A stretch of DNA of 64,000 nucleotides from Planctomycetota bacterium (lineage in GTDB: Bacteria > Planctomycetota > UBA8742 > UBA2392), in contig JAIOJA010000071.1 in assembly GCA_019912315.1 (NCBI GenBank), forward strand, positions 54,509 through 118,508, in the 5' to 3' direction. The notes under the pieces were generated by a model. It did no database searches. It saw only the letters and a program-made list of their open reading frames with translations, and was not told where the DNA came from. A program made the position numbers and the translations under genes. Positions 8,706 through 16,791 of this stretch are shown piece by piece (position 1 is the stretch's first letter; each line of letters begins with the position of its first letter).

Positions 8706-9062
8706 TTACTCGGTGGTCTTGTCAACTTTGCCCGACTCGCGCAGGCGTCTGCGTTCTTTCATGGAAATTTCGCGCTGGCGCAGGCGGTCCAGAATTTCAC
8801 GCACGTCGATTTCTCGGATCTCGACTTCGGCGGCGCAGTTGCCGCAGCGGATCTGTGTCAGGTCAAATTCGTTGTTTTCAACTTCGATGCCCTCCTGCTC
8901 CTCGATGTAGAGGTTGCCGTTGGGCATCAACATGCACGGGAAAGTGAACGGACGTGTGATCGAGAACTTGCCGCGGTCGCAGTCGCCCACAATCGTCGTG
9001 AGAAACTCGTCGGGCAGCCAGACTTTGCTTTTGACGCAACACAGGATGCGGTCTAACGCCAC
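8706..9062 (-). CDS. Small cytoplasmic protein with CGNC motif
   Basis: This 118-residue frame starts at GTG 9062 behind GAAAGGAAG, ten bases after the stop of the 1330-residue fusion gene. It has a CC pair near the N-terminus (ILCCVKSKVW), a later RCGNCAAE, and a C-terminal coiled or basic helix (ILDRLRQREISMKERRRLRE). The four Cys could bind a metal but are widely spaced. No signal peptide is seen. It lies between the fusion gene and the small coiled-coil gene in one operon. The family is not recognised. Confidence 0.65.
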   Translation of the reverse strand: MALDRILCCVKSKVWLPDEFLTTIVGDCDRGKFSITRPFTFPCMLMPNGNLYIEEQEGIEVENNEFDLTQIRCGNCAAEVEIREIDVREILDRLRQREISMKERRRLRESGKVDKTTE

Positions 9063-9072
9063 TAGCTTCCTT

Positions 9073-12000
9073 TCATCGCCCCGCGCCGGCCAAATGGACG
9101 GGCTCAAGCTTGCCCAGGGCCTCAAAGCCGTCGTTGCCGAAGGCGCTCGAAAGATACGCCTGCCAGCGGTTGTCCAGAGCCTCCAGCGTATTTGCCCCGG
9201 CGCCGGACTGTACAGCGACATAGTAGCAAATCTTCTCGCCGTCGTCAGAGCCGTGCAGACCGGCGTCATAGTACAGCTTCCACAGCGCGCCAAGCACGGC
9301 CAGGCGCAACGCGTCCCCCTCTTCGCCCGAGAACAAATCACCGTAGCCGTCGTGGTCATAGTCCGGGCAGTATCGTTGCAGCACCTCCACGGCCCGCGCC
9401 TCGGCCTCGGCGGCCGCCTCTTTGAACGCATGTTGTGCCGCGTCCTGCGCGTAGGCGAAGCTGCTGTCTTCAAGCAGCGCGCGCGCGCGGGTGAATTTGA
9501 AGGCGTCAATCCGGGCCGAAAGCGCCTGGTATTCCGTTTGCAGGCGCTCAAAATTCTTTACCAGGTCTGAATCCGCAAGCGCCTGTCGTTGCTCTTCCAG
9601 CGCGGCGGCGTCCTTGCCGTGCAGGGCAATCTCGTCCGATACGCCCTGATAGCGACCTCGTTCCGTGTGCAGCTCCTTGATGGCCTCCGCGCTTTCCTCA
9701 CCCTTCGTGATCAGCGCAAGCTCGGTCGTGAGTTTTTCGCGCTCCGGTGCCGCCTGGGTTTCCAGGTCGTTGATTTTGCCGTTGACTGTGTCGAGGCTGG
9801 CGCTCGCCGCGTTCAGCGCCTCCCGCTGTTCGTTCAGCCGTGTATCCAACAACGCCCGCGCGGCCTTGGCGTCCTGCTGCGCCTTCAGCGTCGCTTTCGC
9901 GGCGTCCAGTGCGCCTGACGCGTCCGTTTCGCGCTTCGTCGCGTCCTGGTGGGCGGCGTCGGCCGCGTCCATGGCGGCCTGTGCCTCGTTTTCTGCCTTC
10001 AGCGCGGCGGCGGCGTCCGTTTCCGCGCCCGCGAGAACGCTCTCCGCCGTCTTGAGTGCCTTGTTGGCGTCGTCGGCGGACTTCACGGCCTCGTCCAGCG
10101 CACGCTGCTTCGCGGACAGCGCTTCCTGCGCGGCTGTCAGTTCAATCTGCTTGCTTTCACGCGCGGGGTCGCCTTCCGGCAGCGCGTCGAACTCAGCTTG
10201 AATCCGATCTACTTCGACTTGTGCTTCCTCAACCGCGCTTTGCGCGGCGGCGCGCGCGGCAACAGCATCTGTCAGGGTGTCGGCGGCTGCTTCACGGGTG
10301 GCGCTACTGGATTCCACCAGTGCTTCGGTGCGGGCGAGCGCGAGCTTCGCTTTTCGCAGGAGGTCGTCCTTGACCTGCAACCCGTCGTTGGCGCCGGCAA
10401 CGGCGATCCTGGCCGCGTCGAGGGCGGTCTCGGCGTACCCCACGGCGGCTTCGGCGTCCTGCAGTTTTTGCGGCGTGTAGATGTTCGCCGCAAGCAGCCC
10501 GGCCGTTTCATCCAGCGCCGCCTGCGCGTCGGTGACCTGCTGGGTCAGCCCAGCGACTTTGCGGCGCTGGTCGTCGATCTTCGCGTCCAGATCGTTCAGC
10601 TTGACCAGGACTAGATCCTTGCGTCCCCGGGCGTTGGCCCCCTCGCGTACGTGCTTGTCCAGAACGCTGATCCGCGCGTCCAGGTCCGCGCGCTTGTCGC
10701 CGGATGCGTCGTGAAAGTCGGAGGCCTTCAGCGTCGCGATCGCGGCCGCAAGCCGCTCGATGGCGCCGTCCAGTTTGCTGATTTCATCCTGTCGCAGCAG
10801 GGATTCCGTCAGCTCGCTTCCGCGCGCTTCGAGTTCCGCTTCGTCGCGCAGAATACTCGCGCTCAGGGTTTTGGCCGCGGACCCAAGCGTGGGGTAGATG
10901 CCGCTGGTGCCACGGCGTCGCCAGTTGGCGATGATGCTGAGGATCTCGTCCTCGGCTGCTACCAGCGCGCTGTCTGAAAGGGATTCCAACCCCGGGCTCT
11001 TGTCGCGTCCCTCTTCGCGCGCGATGCGGGATTTCGCGTCCGCGATGGCGGCGCGCATGATGGCGTCAAACTGGGCGATCTCGCGCTCGCCGCTGCGCTG
11101 GATTTTGTCCGCGCGCATCTGCTCAAGTTCGCTTGCCAGTGCGCGCAGCTCGCGCTCAACGCTGAGCACGCTGTGCTCGGCTCTCAGTGGGTAGTGCCCT
11201 GTGTTCAGCCAGTGCAGGCGCTGTTTGAAACGCTCGTTCGCGTCGATTCGCAGCACGCGGAAATCTTCCATGCCGCGCAGCCCGATCAACGGCGGCTCGT
11301 CCGCATAGAACACGGCCCACTGCCCCGCGTTCACCAGCAGGCGTTCACTGCCGGGCGCGCCAGCCACCAGCGCGCCATGGAAAACGCGCACCACGGCCCA
11401 GGGCTGTTTGTCCGTTCGAAGCAGGCTCAATGCAAGGCGTTCGCCGTCGCGACGTACGCTGAGCGGCACCGCGTCACCCGGGGCCATGCCGCCGGCAATC
11501 GCAGCAAGGTCCGCCGGTTGCTCCAGCGACACGCCCTGGGCGCTTTCGATGACATCGCCCGCCAGCAGCCCCGCGTCCGTGCCGCCGAATCGATAACCTG
11601 CGAAGGCATGAATGGGGCGGGTTACACGCAGTCCGCCGTTCTCGTCAAGCTCGACTGCGACTTGCAGCGCGCGCGTGAGCTGCCCCGCCAGGTTGTCCGG
11701 AAGCAAGCCGGCGCCCGGTTCTATTGCCAGGTCGAACTCGGCCCCGACGTCGCTGGCAAGCTCGCCGCCCGGATTCTCCGGCGCGCCGAAACTCATGGCG
11801 AAGGCGTGCCCGGATGCCGTGAAGCGGCCCCACACTTCGCCCTTTTCCAGCAGCAGCACCTGGCGGGCATCCGGGCGCGGTTCCAGCAGGTGCAGCTTCC
11901 CGCCCGGGGCAAGCAGCACGCGGTTCGAGTTGTCCAGCACCAGCAGGGCCTGCGAGGCGTCCGAAGTCTCGACCCAGTCGCCCAGGCTGAAAACGCGACT

Positions 12001-13065
12001 TTCGCCGGACACGAGAACGTCAGGCTGTTCGCCCGCGCGGGTGATGATCGGCGGCAGATTGACGTCGCCGACAGCGGCCGTCAGCCGCACGTCCGGTGGC
12101 GCGATGTAGCCACCGACGTTGTGAAACATCAGCATCAGCGCCGCCAGCCCCACAACCTGAAGCCACAATGCCGCAACCGGCGGCAGCGCCAGCGCGTGGT
12201 GGGGGTTGCGGGCGCGCACATTGACGGCGATGGACGACAGCTCATAGGGCCCGCTGTCGAACAACTCGCGGATGGAATCCGACTGCGAGCGCAACTCATC
12301 CAGACGCTGCTGGGCAATCTTATCCTTCAGCACGCTGCGCTCGAACTTCGCCGTTTCGTCGCCTACCATGCGCCCGTCAATATAGCGGCGCATTTCTGTG
12401 TCCTTGACCTCGGGCCCGCGCCCGCCGCGCTTTCTTGCGATGGCTTCCGTCAGGCGGTTCGCGGCCTTGCCGATGATCGCTTCAACCTGTGCCGGCACGC
12501 TGCCCGACCAGCGCGCGATGGTCTCCGGGCTGAAATGCAGACGATAGTGCAGGCACAGCAGCTCGCGCTCGGCGGCCGAAACGCTGTAGCCGTGGTACGA
12601 TTTGCGCTCGCCCAGACCGGGGATGCTGTCACCCTTGATTTTCATCTGGTCGTTGTCGCGCACGGCGCGGTACTTGCCCTCACTGATGCCGGCCGTGAGC
12701 TCAGCCTCGGTCATGCGGGTTTTTTCGAGCACTTCTTTGAAGTTGTAGCTGGTGGTCGCTTTGGATGGGCGCGCCTCGGCGTCAAGCACGTGGCGATAGC
12801 GCGCGCGCACGGTGCGCAGGGCGACCTCCATGACATACTCGAAAACCTGCTCGTCCTCTTTCAGGCGGGCGGCAGTGCGTGACTGCGCGATGGCATCGAC
12901 GAGAATATCCTCGACCATGCGGTCGAAAGGCTCCGAACGGTCCGGGATCAGGGCCGTGGCGTAATCGAGAATGGGTTTGCCGAAGCGCCGCAGAAAGCGA
13001 TTCGCCGCGCCGGGGCGACCGGCGAGAATCTCGCGGATGTCACGTGGTGCGTCGCCCTGGCTCAC
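9073..13065 (-). CDS. Sigma-like / anti-sigma-like / FecR / PDZ / coiled-coil / EF-hand fusion protein
   Basis: A single uninterrupted frame of 1330 residues starts at GTG 13065, overlapping the ftsY stop by four bases. Residues 18-95 resemble sigma region 2, 105-150 a small excisionase-like helix-turn-helix, and 160-210 region 4 (SPETIARWSGSVPAQVEAII). Residues 224-270 look like an anti-sigma cytoplasmic segment (RRYIDGRMVGDETAKFER) and 293-315 is a TM helix. The periplasmic side has a FecR domain at about 350-440 (LLAPGGKLHLLEPRP), a degenerate PDZ at about 485-550 (AGDVIESAQGVSLEQP), a very long Ala/Glu/Lys coiled coil at about 635-1225, and a DxDxDGxxD calcium loop at 1235-1243 near the end. 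It would be a membrane-held transcription factor reading an outside signal. The sigma call is by pattern only. Confidence 0.65.
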   Translation of the reverse strand: MSQGDAPRDIREILAGRPGAANRFLRRFGKPILDYATALIPDRSEPFDRMVEDILVDAIAQSRTAARLKEDEQVFEYVMEVALRTVRARYRHVLDAEARPSKATTSYNFKEVLEKTRMTEAELTAGISEGKYRAVRDNDQMKIKGDSIPGLGERKSYHGYSVSAAERELLCLHYRLHFSPETIARWSGSVPAQVEAIIGKAANRLTEAIARKRGGRGPEVKDTEMRRYIDGRMVGDETAKFERSVLKDKIAQQRLDELRSQSDSIRELFDSGPYELSSIAVNVRARNPHHALALPPVAALWLQVVGLAALMLMFHNVGGYIAPPDVRLTAAVGDVNLPPIITRAGEQPDVLVSGESRVFSLGDWVETSDASQALLVLDNSNRVLLAPGGKLHLLEPRPDARQVLLLEKGEVWGRFTASGHAFAMSFGAPENPGGELASDVGAEFDLAIEPGAGLLPDNLAGQLTRALQVAVELDENGGLRVTRPIHAFAGYRFGGTDAGLLAGDVIESAQGVSLEQPADLAAIAGGMAPGDAVPLSVRRDGERLALSLLRTDKQPWAVVRVFHGALVAGAPGSERLLVNAGQWAVFYADEPPLIGLRGMEDFRVLRIDANERFKQRLHWLNTGHYPLRAEHSVLSVERELRALASELEQMRADKIQRSGEREIAQFDAIMRAAIADAKSRIAREEGRDKSPGLESLSDSALVAAEDEILSIIANWRRRGTSGIYPTLGSAAKTLSASILRDEAELEARGSELTESLLRQDEISKLDGAIERLAAAIATLKASDFHDASGDKRADLDARISVLDKHVREGANARGRKDLVLVKLNDLDAKIDDQRRKVAGLTQQVTDAQAALDETAGLLAANIYTPQKLQDAEAAVGYAETALDAARIAVAGANDGLQVKDDLLRKAKLALARTEALVESSSATREAAADTLTDAVAARAAAQSAVEEAQVEVDRIQAEFDALPEGDPARESKQIELTAAQEALSAKQRALDEAVKSADDANKALKTAESVLAGAETDAAAALKAENEAQAAMDAADAAHQDATKRETDASGALDAAKATLKAQQDAKAARALLDTRLNEQREALNAASASLDTVNGKINDLETQAAPEREKLTTELALITKGEESAEAIKELHTERGRYQGVSDEIALHGKDAAALEEQRQALADSDLVKNFERLQTEYQALSARIDAFKFTRARALLEDSSFAYAQDAAQHAFKEAAAEAEARAVEVLQRYCPDYDHDGYGDLFSGEEGDALRLAVLGALWKLYYDAGLHGSDDGEKICYYVAVQSGAGANTLEALDNRWQAYLSSAFGNDGFEALGKLEPVHLAGAGR

Positions 13066-14084
13066 GCCTGCTCCGGGTTTTCGGTCAAGCCTTCAAGGTC
13101 AAACAGCGCCTCGACGAACTGGTCCGCGTCGAAGGGCTGCATGTCCTCCACTTTCTCACCAAGCCCGACAAATTTCACGGGAACTTCCACCTTTTCGTTA
13201 ATACTCAGTACCGCGCCACCCTTGGCGGTGCCGTCCAGCTTGGCCAGAAACAACCCTGTCACGTTCGCCGCTTCTTTGAACATCATCGCCTGGTTCACGG
13301 CGTTCTGCCCGGTTGTGGCATCTAGTACGAGTATCGTCTCGTGCGGCGCACCCTCGATTTTTTTGGCCGCGCAGGCGTTACGGATCTTGCGCAGCTCGTC
13401 CATCAGGTTCTTCTGCGTGTGCAGTCTACCCGCCGTGTCCACCAGCAGAACGTCGGCGCCGATTTCCAGGGCGCGCTCGGCGCCCTTGTGCGCGACGCTG
13501 GCCGGGTCGGCGCCCTCGGCGCCCGTGACGATTTCGCAGCCGATGCGCTCAGACCAGGTCTTGAGCTGCTCGACGGCCGCCGCCCGAAACGTATCCGCCG
13601 CCGCCAGCACGGTATGATGCCCCGATTTTTCCAGCCACCAGGCCAGTTTCGCAACGCTGGTGGTTTTGCCTGCGCCGTTGACGCCGACCACCAGGATGAC
13701 GGTGGGGGGCTTGTCGGCGAATTTGACCGCGTTGCCCCGGTGTGTGAGGCGCTGCTTCAGATCTGTGCGCAGGAAGGGCAGGATGTCGTCCGTGGCCTCG
13801 ATACGCCCGTTTTTCCAGGCGCTGCGCAGCAGGTCCATCAGGAATTCACTGGTTTCGACGCCGAAGTCGGCCTCAATCATGGCCTCTTCGAGGTTGTCCA
13901 GAATGTCGTCGTTGATCTTCTGGCCCAGTCCGATGGCGCCAAGAACGCGGCGGTTCAACACCATGCGGGTGCGCGAAATGGCCCGCGTCAACTTCTGGAG
14001 CATGCCCTTTTTTTCGGGCCTGGTGTCGGGCTCGGCGGGGGGCGGCTGCTCGTCCGGTTTCTTCTTTTTGGAGAACAGTCCCAC
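13062..14084 (-). CDS. ftsY: Signal recognition particle receptor FtsY
   Basis: FtsY is the membrane GTPase that docks SRP-ribosome complexes at the translocon. The 340 residues show a short charged N-terminal A domain (KKKKPDEQPPP), the N domain, and the G domain with GVNGAGKTTS at 134-143, DTFRAAA and EQLKTW, the DTAGRLHTQ switch, and LAKLDGTAKGGAVL near the end. The N-terminal acidic domain is short compared with Escherichia coli. The start is GTG 14084, three bases after the nusB stop. The stop overlaps the start of the fusion protein gene by four bases, so all three are coupled. Confidence 0.95.
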   Translation of the reverse strand: MGLFSKKKKPDEQPPPAEPDTRPEKKGMLQKLTRAISRTRMVLNRRVLGAIGLGQKINDDILDNLEEAMIEADFGVETSEFLMDLLRSAWKNGRIEATDDILPFLRTDLKQRLTHRGNAVKFADKPPTVILVVGVNGAGKTTSVAKLAWWLEKSGHHTVLAAADTFRAAAVEQLKTWSERIGCEIVTGAEGADPASVAHKGAERALEIGADVLLVDTAGRLHTQKNLMDELRKIRNACAAKKIEGAPHETILVLDATTGQNAVNQAMMFKEAANVTGLFLAKLDGTAKGGAVLSINEKVEVPVKFVGLGEKVEDMQPFDADQFVEALFDLEGLTENPEQA

Positions 14085-14087
14085 GGG

Positions 14088-14528
14088 TTAGACCTTTTCG
14101 GGGCAGCGCGTCTGGTAGATTTTGTCGAGCACACCATTCACGAACGAGCCCGACTTTTCCGTCGAGAACTTCTTGGCCAGCTCAACCGCCTCATTGATGG
14201 TCACTTTGGGCGGCACGTCATGCATGTACAACAGCTCGTAGACGCCCATGCGCAGGATGGCGCGATCGATCACCGGCATGCGGCTGACCTGCCAGTTGAC
14301 GGCGACGGCCTGGATGGCTTCGTCAAGTTCGTCACGGGTGTCGCCCACGCCGCGGGCCATATCCTGCGCGAGTTCAGCCACCGGATGCGCCTGGTGCTCG
14401 ACCTCAAGGACGTCGCGTAGCTGCTGGGCGATCTGCTCCGGTTTGCTGAGGTCCGTGACGTAAAGCAGCTTGAGCGCCAGCTCGCGGGCGAGTGTGCGGT
14501 TGGAAGTGTGTTCGCGCGCTTCTTCCAT
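14088..14528 (-). CDS. nusB: Transcription antitermination factor NusB
   Basis: NusB with NusE binds boxA RNA and supports processive transcription of rRNA operons. The 146-residue protein from ATG 14528 has the family start (NRTLARELALKLLYVTDLS), the RMPVIDRAILRMGVYELLY helix pair, VTINEAVELAKKFSTEKS and the C-terminal FVNGVLDKI. An ATG at 14585 would add 19 unconserved residues. It heads the minus-strand operon nusB-ftsY-fusion-8706-8099. Upstream is the dispersed repeat copy at 14622-14698, so the promoter should lie between about 14530 and 14640. Confidence 0.93.
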   Translation of the reverse strand: MEEAREHTSNRTLARELALKLLYVTDLSKPEQIAQQLRDVLEVEHQAHPVAELAQDMARGVGDTRDELDEAIQAVAVNWQVSRMPVIDRAILRMGVYELLYMHDVPPKVTINEAVELAKKFSTEKSGSFVNGVLDKIYQTRCPEKV

Positions 14529-14621
14529 ATGCGCTTGTATACCAAAGGAATCGCGCCGTGAAACCGAGGGATTGCCGCGGCCCAACCACTCATGCTACGT
14601 ACCCAGGATCACTCGCGTATG

Positions 14622-14698
14622 CAGCATGTGGCTGAAGTTGAGTGTCACCCATCTGCCCGGTTCAACAGCTAGCGGTGCCTGACCCCATTTCGCCATCA
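14622..14698 (+). repeat. Dispersed repeat copy 1 (degraded hairpin element)
   Basis: About 75 bases align to the element at 29395-29483 in the same plus-strand orientation. Shared blocks are TGTCACC-AT-TGCCCGGTT, then CTAGCGG-GCCTGACCCC and TTCGCCATC. The left arm of the hairpin is decayed here. The right end directly abuts the C-terminal half of a broken histidine phosphatase gene. The GCCTGACCCC core resembles REP-like dispersed repeats; that comparison is from memory, not from a search. Confidence 0.7.
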
Positions 14699-14700
14699 GG

Positions 14701-15092
14701 AAGGGTTCAGGCACGATCGCTTCGCCACGCAGCCGGACCCCATGGCAGGTTGTCGATGATTTACGGGAACGTAACTCCGGCGACTGGCTGAAGAACTTCC
14801 GCAGTGATGCTGCCGTCAACGCGAAGATGGCCCGCTGGGATTATGTCCCTCCGAGCGGCGAAAGCATCATGCAGGCCACGCAACGAGCGCTGGGTGTGTT
14901 GCACTCGCACAATAGCGAACACAACACCACGGTCGTACTCTGGCGGGCGTGCTGGCAATGCTGGACCAGCTTGACATCGCGCAGCCTATCCACGCACTCG
15001 ACAACTGTGTCGCGTATGAACGATCAATTGTGGCGGGCACTTGGGGCAGGTTGTTGGATACAATGGATTCACTGATCGGGGAAAGACCATGA
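14701..15092 (+). pseudogene. Histidine phosphatase (phosphoglycerate mutase-like), C-terminal half with frameshift
   Basis: From about 14740 the plus strand encodes the second half of a His_Phos_1 protein: VVDDLRERNSGDWL, then WDYVPPSGESIMQATQRALG and NTTVVL. Near 14940 the frame breaks; the next frame continues as AGVLAMLDQLDIAQPI, LDNCVAYERSIVAG and TWGRLLDT to a TGA at 15090-15092. The usual SHGG segment with the second catalytic His falls exactly at the break and is missing, so a small deletion is likely. The N-terminal RHG half is absent; an in-frame TGA and the repeat lie upstream. The stop overlaps the ATG of the next lipoprotein by four bases, which shows the frame was once a real gene in this operon. 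Confidence 0.7.
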
Positions 15093-15712
15093 AGAACTTG
15101 CTGCTGCTTCTGCCGGCGTTGCTGATTGTCGGCTGCGGAACAACCTGGCCTGAGCGGGATGCCGCCTACTGGGAACGCTACGTCGAGGAAAACAAGCCGC
15201 ACTCCGATGAGAGCGTCTACTTTCACCCTGAGGGCGAAGTGGACCGCGACGTCTACATTGACGAAGGGCAGGAGTTCGCATTCAAGTTCGTCGAGATGCA
15301 TGAGGGCAACGCGCTCTGGGTCATCGAGGTCGACGAAGGCGGCGACGGCTTTTTCATCTTTCTTGAACGCTGGAACAACGACGGCGAGCTGCTGCAGCGC
15401 TACCGCAAGCTGCCGTTCCGCCTTGGCGACCTCGAACACGACAAGTTGCGGGACGTGCTGCTGGACAGCGGGTTCCTGAGCATACGCAGCGAATTCAACG
15501 GCGACGGTCTGTACTACTGGACCATCGGCGTACGCGCCGACAGCGACGTGAAAAGCGTGAATTTTAGAGGCGGCTACCCGAACGAAGCGCGCAACGCGGT
15601 CTACGACTCGTACGACCTGATCGTGAAACCACGCGCATCCAAAATGGGCAGCGCCGAGGTCTTCGAAACCAGCGACTGGAGCACCACCGAAGAAGCCCAG
15701 CCACTGGACTAA
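15089..15712 (+). CDS. Lipoprotein of unknown function
   Basis: The 207-residue product has a typical lipoprotein signal (MKNLLLLLPALLIVGCG, Cys at residue 16), then an acidic mature domain with aromatic-rich strands (FEFKFV-like, GGDGFFIFLERW, GLYYWTIGVRAD). The start at ATG 15089 has GGGGAAAG upstream and overlaps the stop of the broken phosphatase gene. No family is recognised. The 11-base-pair perfect palindrome at 15724-15749 follows its stop. Confidence 0.75.
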   Translation: MKNLLLLLPALLIVGCGTTWPERDAAYWERYVEENKPHSDESVYFHPEGEVDRDVYIDEGQEFAFKFVEMHEGNALWVIEVDEGGDGFFIFLERWNNDGELLQRYRKLPFRLGDLEHDKLRDVLLDSGFLSIRSEFNGDGLYYWTIGVRADSDVKSVNFRGGYPNEARNAVYDSYDLIVKPRASKMGSAEVFETSDWSTTEEAQPLD

Positions 15713-15723
15713 TCCTCTTGCCG

Positions 15724-15749
15724 ATAAGTAAAGCCTATGCTTTACTTAT
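15724..15749. promoter_or_regulatory. Perfect 11-bp inverted repeat just upstream of the ferredoxin-MBL start
   Basis: ATAAGTAAAGC, the loop CTAT, and GCTTTACTTAT form a perfect palindrome ending three bases before the GTG at 15753. It is AT-rich in a GC-rich setting and takes the place of a Shine-Dalgarno sequence. It may be an operator or an RNA hairpin that covers the ribosome site; it lacks a T-run so it is a poor terminator. Confidence 0.55.
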
Positions 15750-15752
15750 GTC

Positions 15753-16625
15753 GTGGCGAACGCGGCAACCAAACGTGCTGAAAACGTGGACGGCGACTTC
15801 TTCGTCGACGAGTCCTGCATCGACTGCGGCACCTGTATGTGGATGGAACCGAAGGTCTTTCACGATGCTGGGGGCATGTCCGCTGTTCATACTCAGCCAA
15901 ACACGACAGCATTGAAGGAATCCGCCCTGCGCGCGTTGGTCAGCTGTCCCACAGCCAGCATTGGGGTGAGCGTGCCTGCCACGCGGGCCCTGGTAAAGGA
16001 AGTGATCGCGCAGGCCCCGTTCCATCTGGCTGACAACGTTTACCACTGCGGGTTTCACAGCGAGGACAGCTTCGGCGCGACCAGCTACTTCATCCAGCGC
16101 GACAAGGGCAACGTTCTGGTGGATTCACCGCGCTTCGCGGCCCCGCTTGTGAAACGTATCGAAGCACTCGGTGGCGTGCGCTGGATGTTTCTCACCCACC
16201 GCGACGACGTCGCCGACCACGACAAGTGGGCCGCGAAGTTCGGCTGCGAGCGGATCATCATGGCCAGCGACGCCCGCGGCCTGGACGCCGAGACCAAACT
16301 GAAGAGCGGCGAGCCCTACGAGATCGCGCCGGGATTGACGGTCTACCCGACGCCGGGGCACACGCGCGGCTCGGCATGTCTGCTATACAAGGACAAGTTC
16401 CTGTTCACAGGCGACCACATGGCCTGGTCGAAGCGCCTGGGTCACCTGTACGCCTTCCGCAGCGCCTGCTGGTTCGACTGGGGCGAGGTCGTGAAGTCCC
16501 TGCACAGGTTGGAATCGCTGGATTTCAGCTGGGTTCTGCCCGGTCATGGCTGGCCCTGGCACGGCAGCAAGGCCGAGAAGGCGCACCAGATGCGGCATTG
16601 CCTGGCCTGGGCGGACGCCGCATAA
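15753..16625 (+). CDS. Ferredoxin domain fused to metallo-beta-lactamase-fold hydrolase
   Basis: Residues 12-70 form a single-cluster ferredoxin-like domain (FFVDESCIDCGTCMWMEP, then VSCPTASIG with the fourth Cys). Residues 80-290 are an MBL-fold domain with THRDDVADHDKW as the HxxDDxxDH version of the metal motif, PTPGHTRGS, TGDHM and VLPGHGW supplying further metal ligands. Proteins of this design are known in several phyla but the substrate is not established. The 290 residues are a normal length. Start is a GTG with no clear Shine-Dalgarno, directly behind the palindrome at 15724-15749. Confidence 0.85.
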   Translation: MANAATKRAENVDGDFFVDESCIDCGTCMWMEPKVFHDAGGMSAVHTQPNTTALKESALRALVSCPTASIGVSVPATRALVKEVIAQAPFHLADNVYHCGFHSEDSFGATSYFIQRDKGNVLVDSPRFAAPLVKRIEALGGVRWMFLTHRDDVADHDKWAAKFGCERIIMASDARGLDAETKLKSGEPYEIAPGLTVYPTPGHTRGSACLLYKDKFLFTGDHMAWSKRLGHLYAFRSACWFDWGEVVKSLHRLESLDFSWVLPGHGWPWHGSKAEKAHQMRHCLAWADAA

Positions 16626-16672
16626 AGGCTTGATAAAGCGGTATCTGCGCTGTTCAAAAAGACCCGCCTCTT

Positions 16673-16678
16673 TATAAT
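16673..16678 (+). promoter_or_regulatory. Candidate -10 box (TATAAT)
   Basis: A perfect TATAAT sits in the 166-base gap before the 16792 gene, in otherwise GC-rich sequence. The expected -35 (around 16650) is weak (CTGTTC). It would give a leader of about 105 bases that includes a TCGGGG-CTGAAAT-CCCCGA hairpin at 16712-16730. Confidence 0.4.
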
Positions 16679-16791
16679 GGCCCGCCTCATATGGCGTGGT
16701 GTATTTTTGTTTCGGGGCTGAAATCCCCGAGATCGAAAATGAAACCATGTAGACACAGGGACCCTCGCCCCTCTGAGGGAAGGAGACGCGA

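Noticed and set aside
11173..12882. Long plus-strand frame (569 codons) opposite the fusion gene
   Set aside because: It is antisense to the sigma/FecR part, which shows real domains; such long shadows are common in GC-rich DNA.
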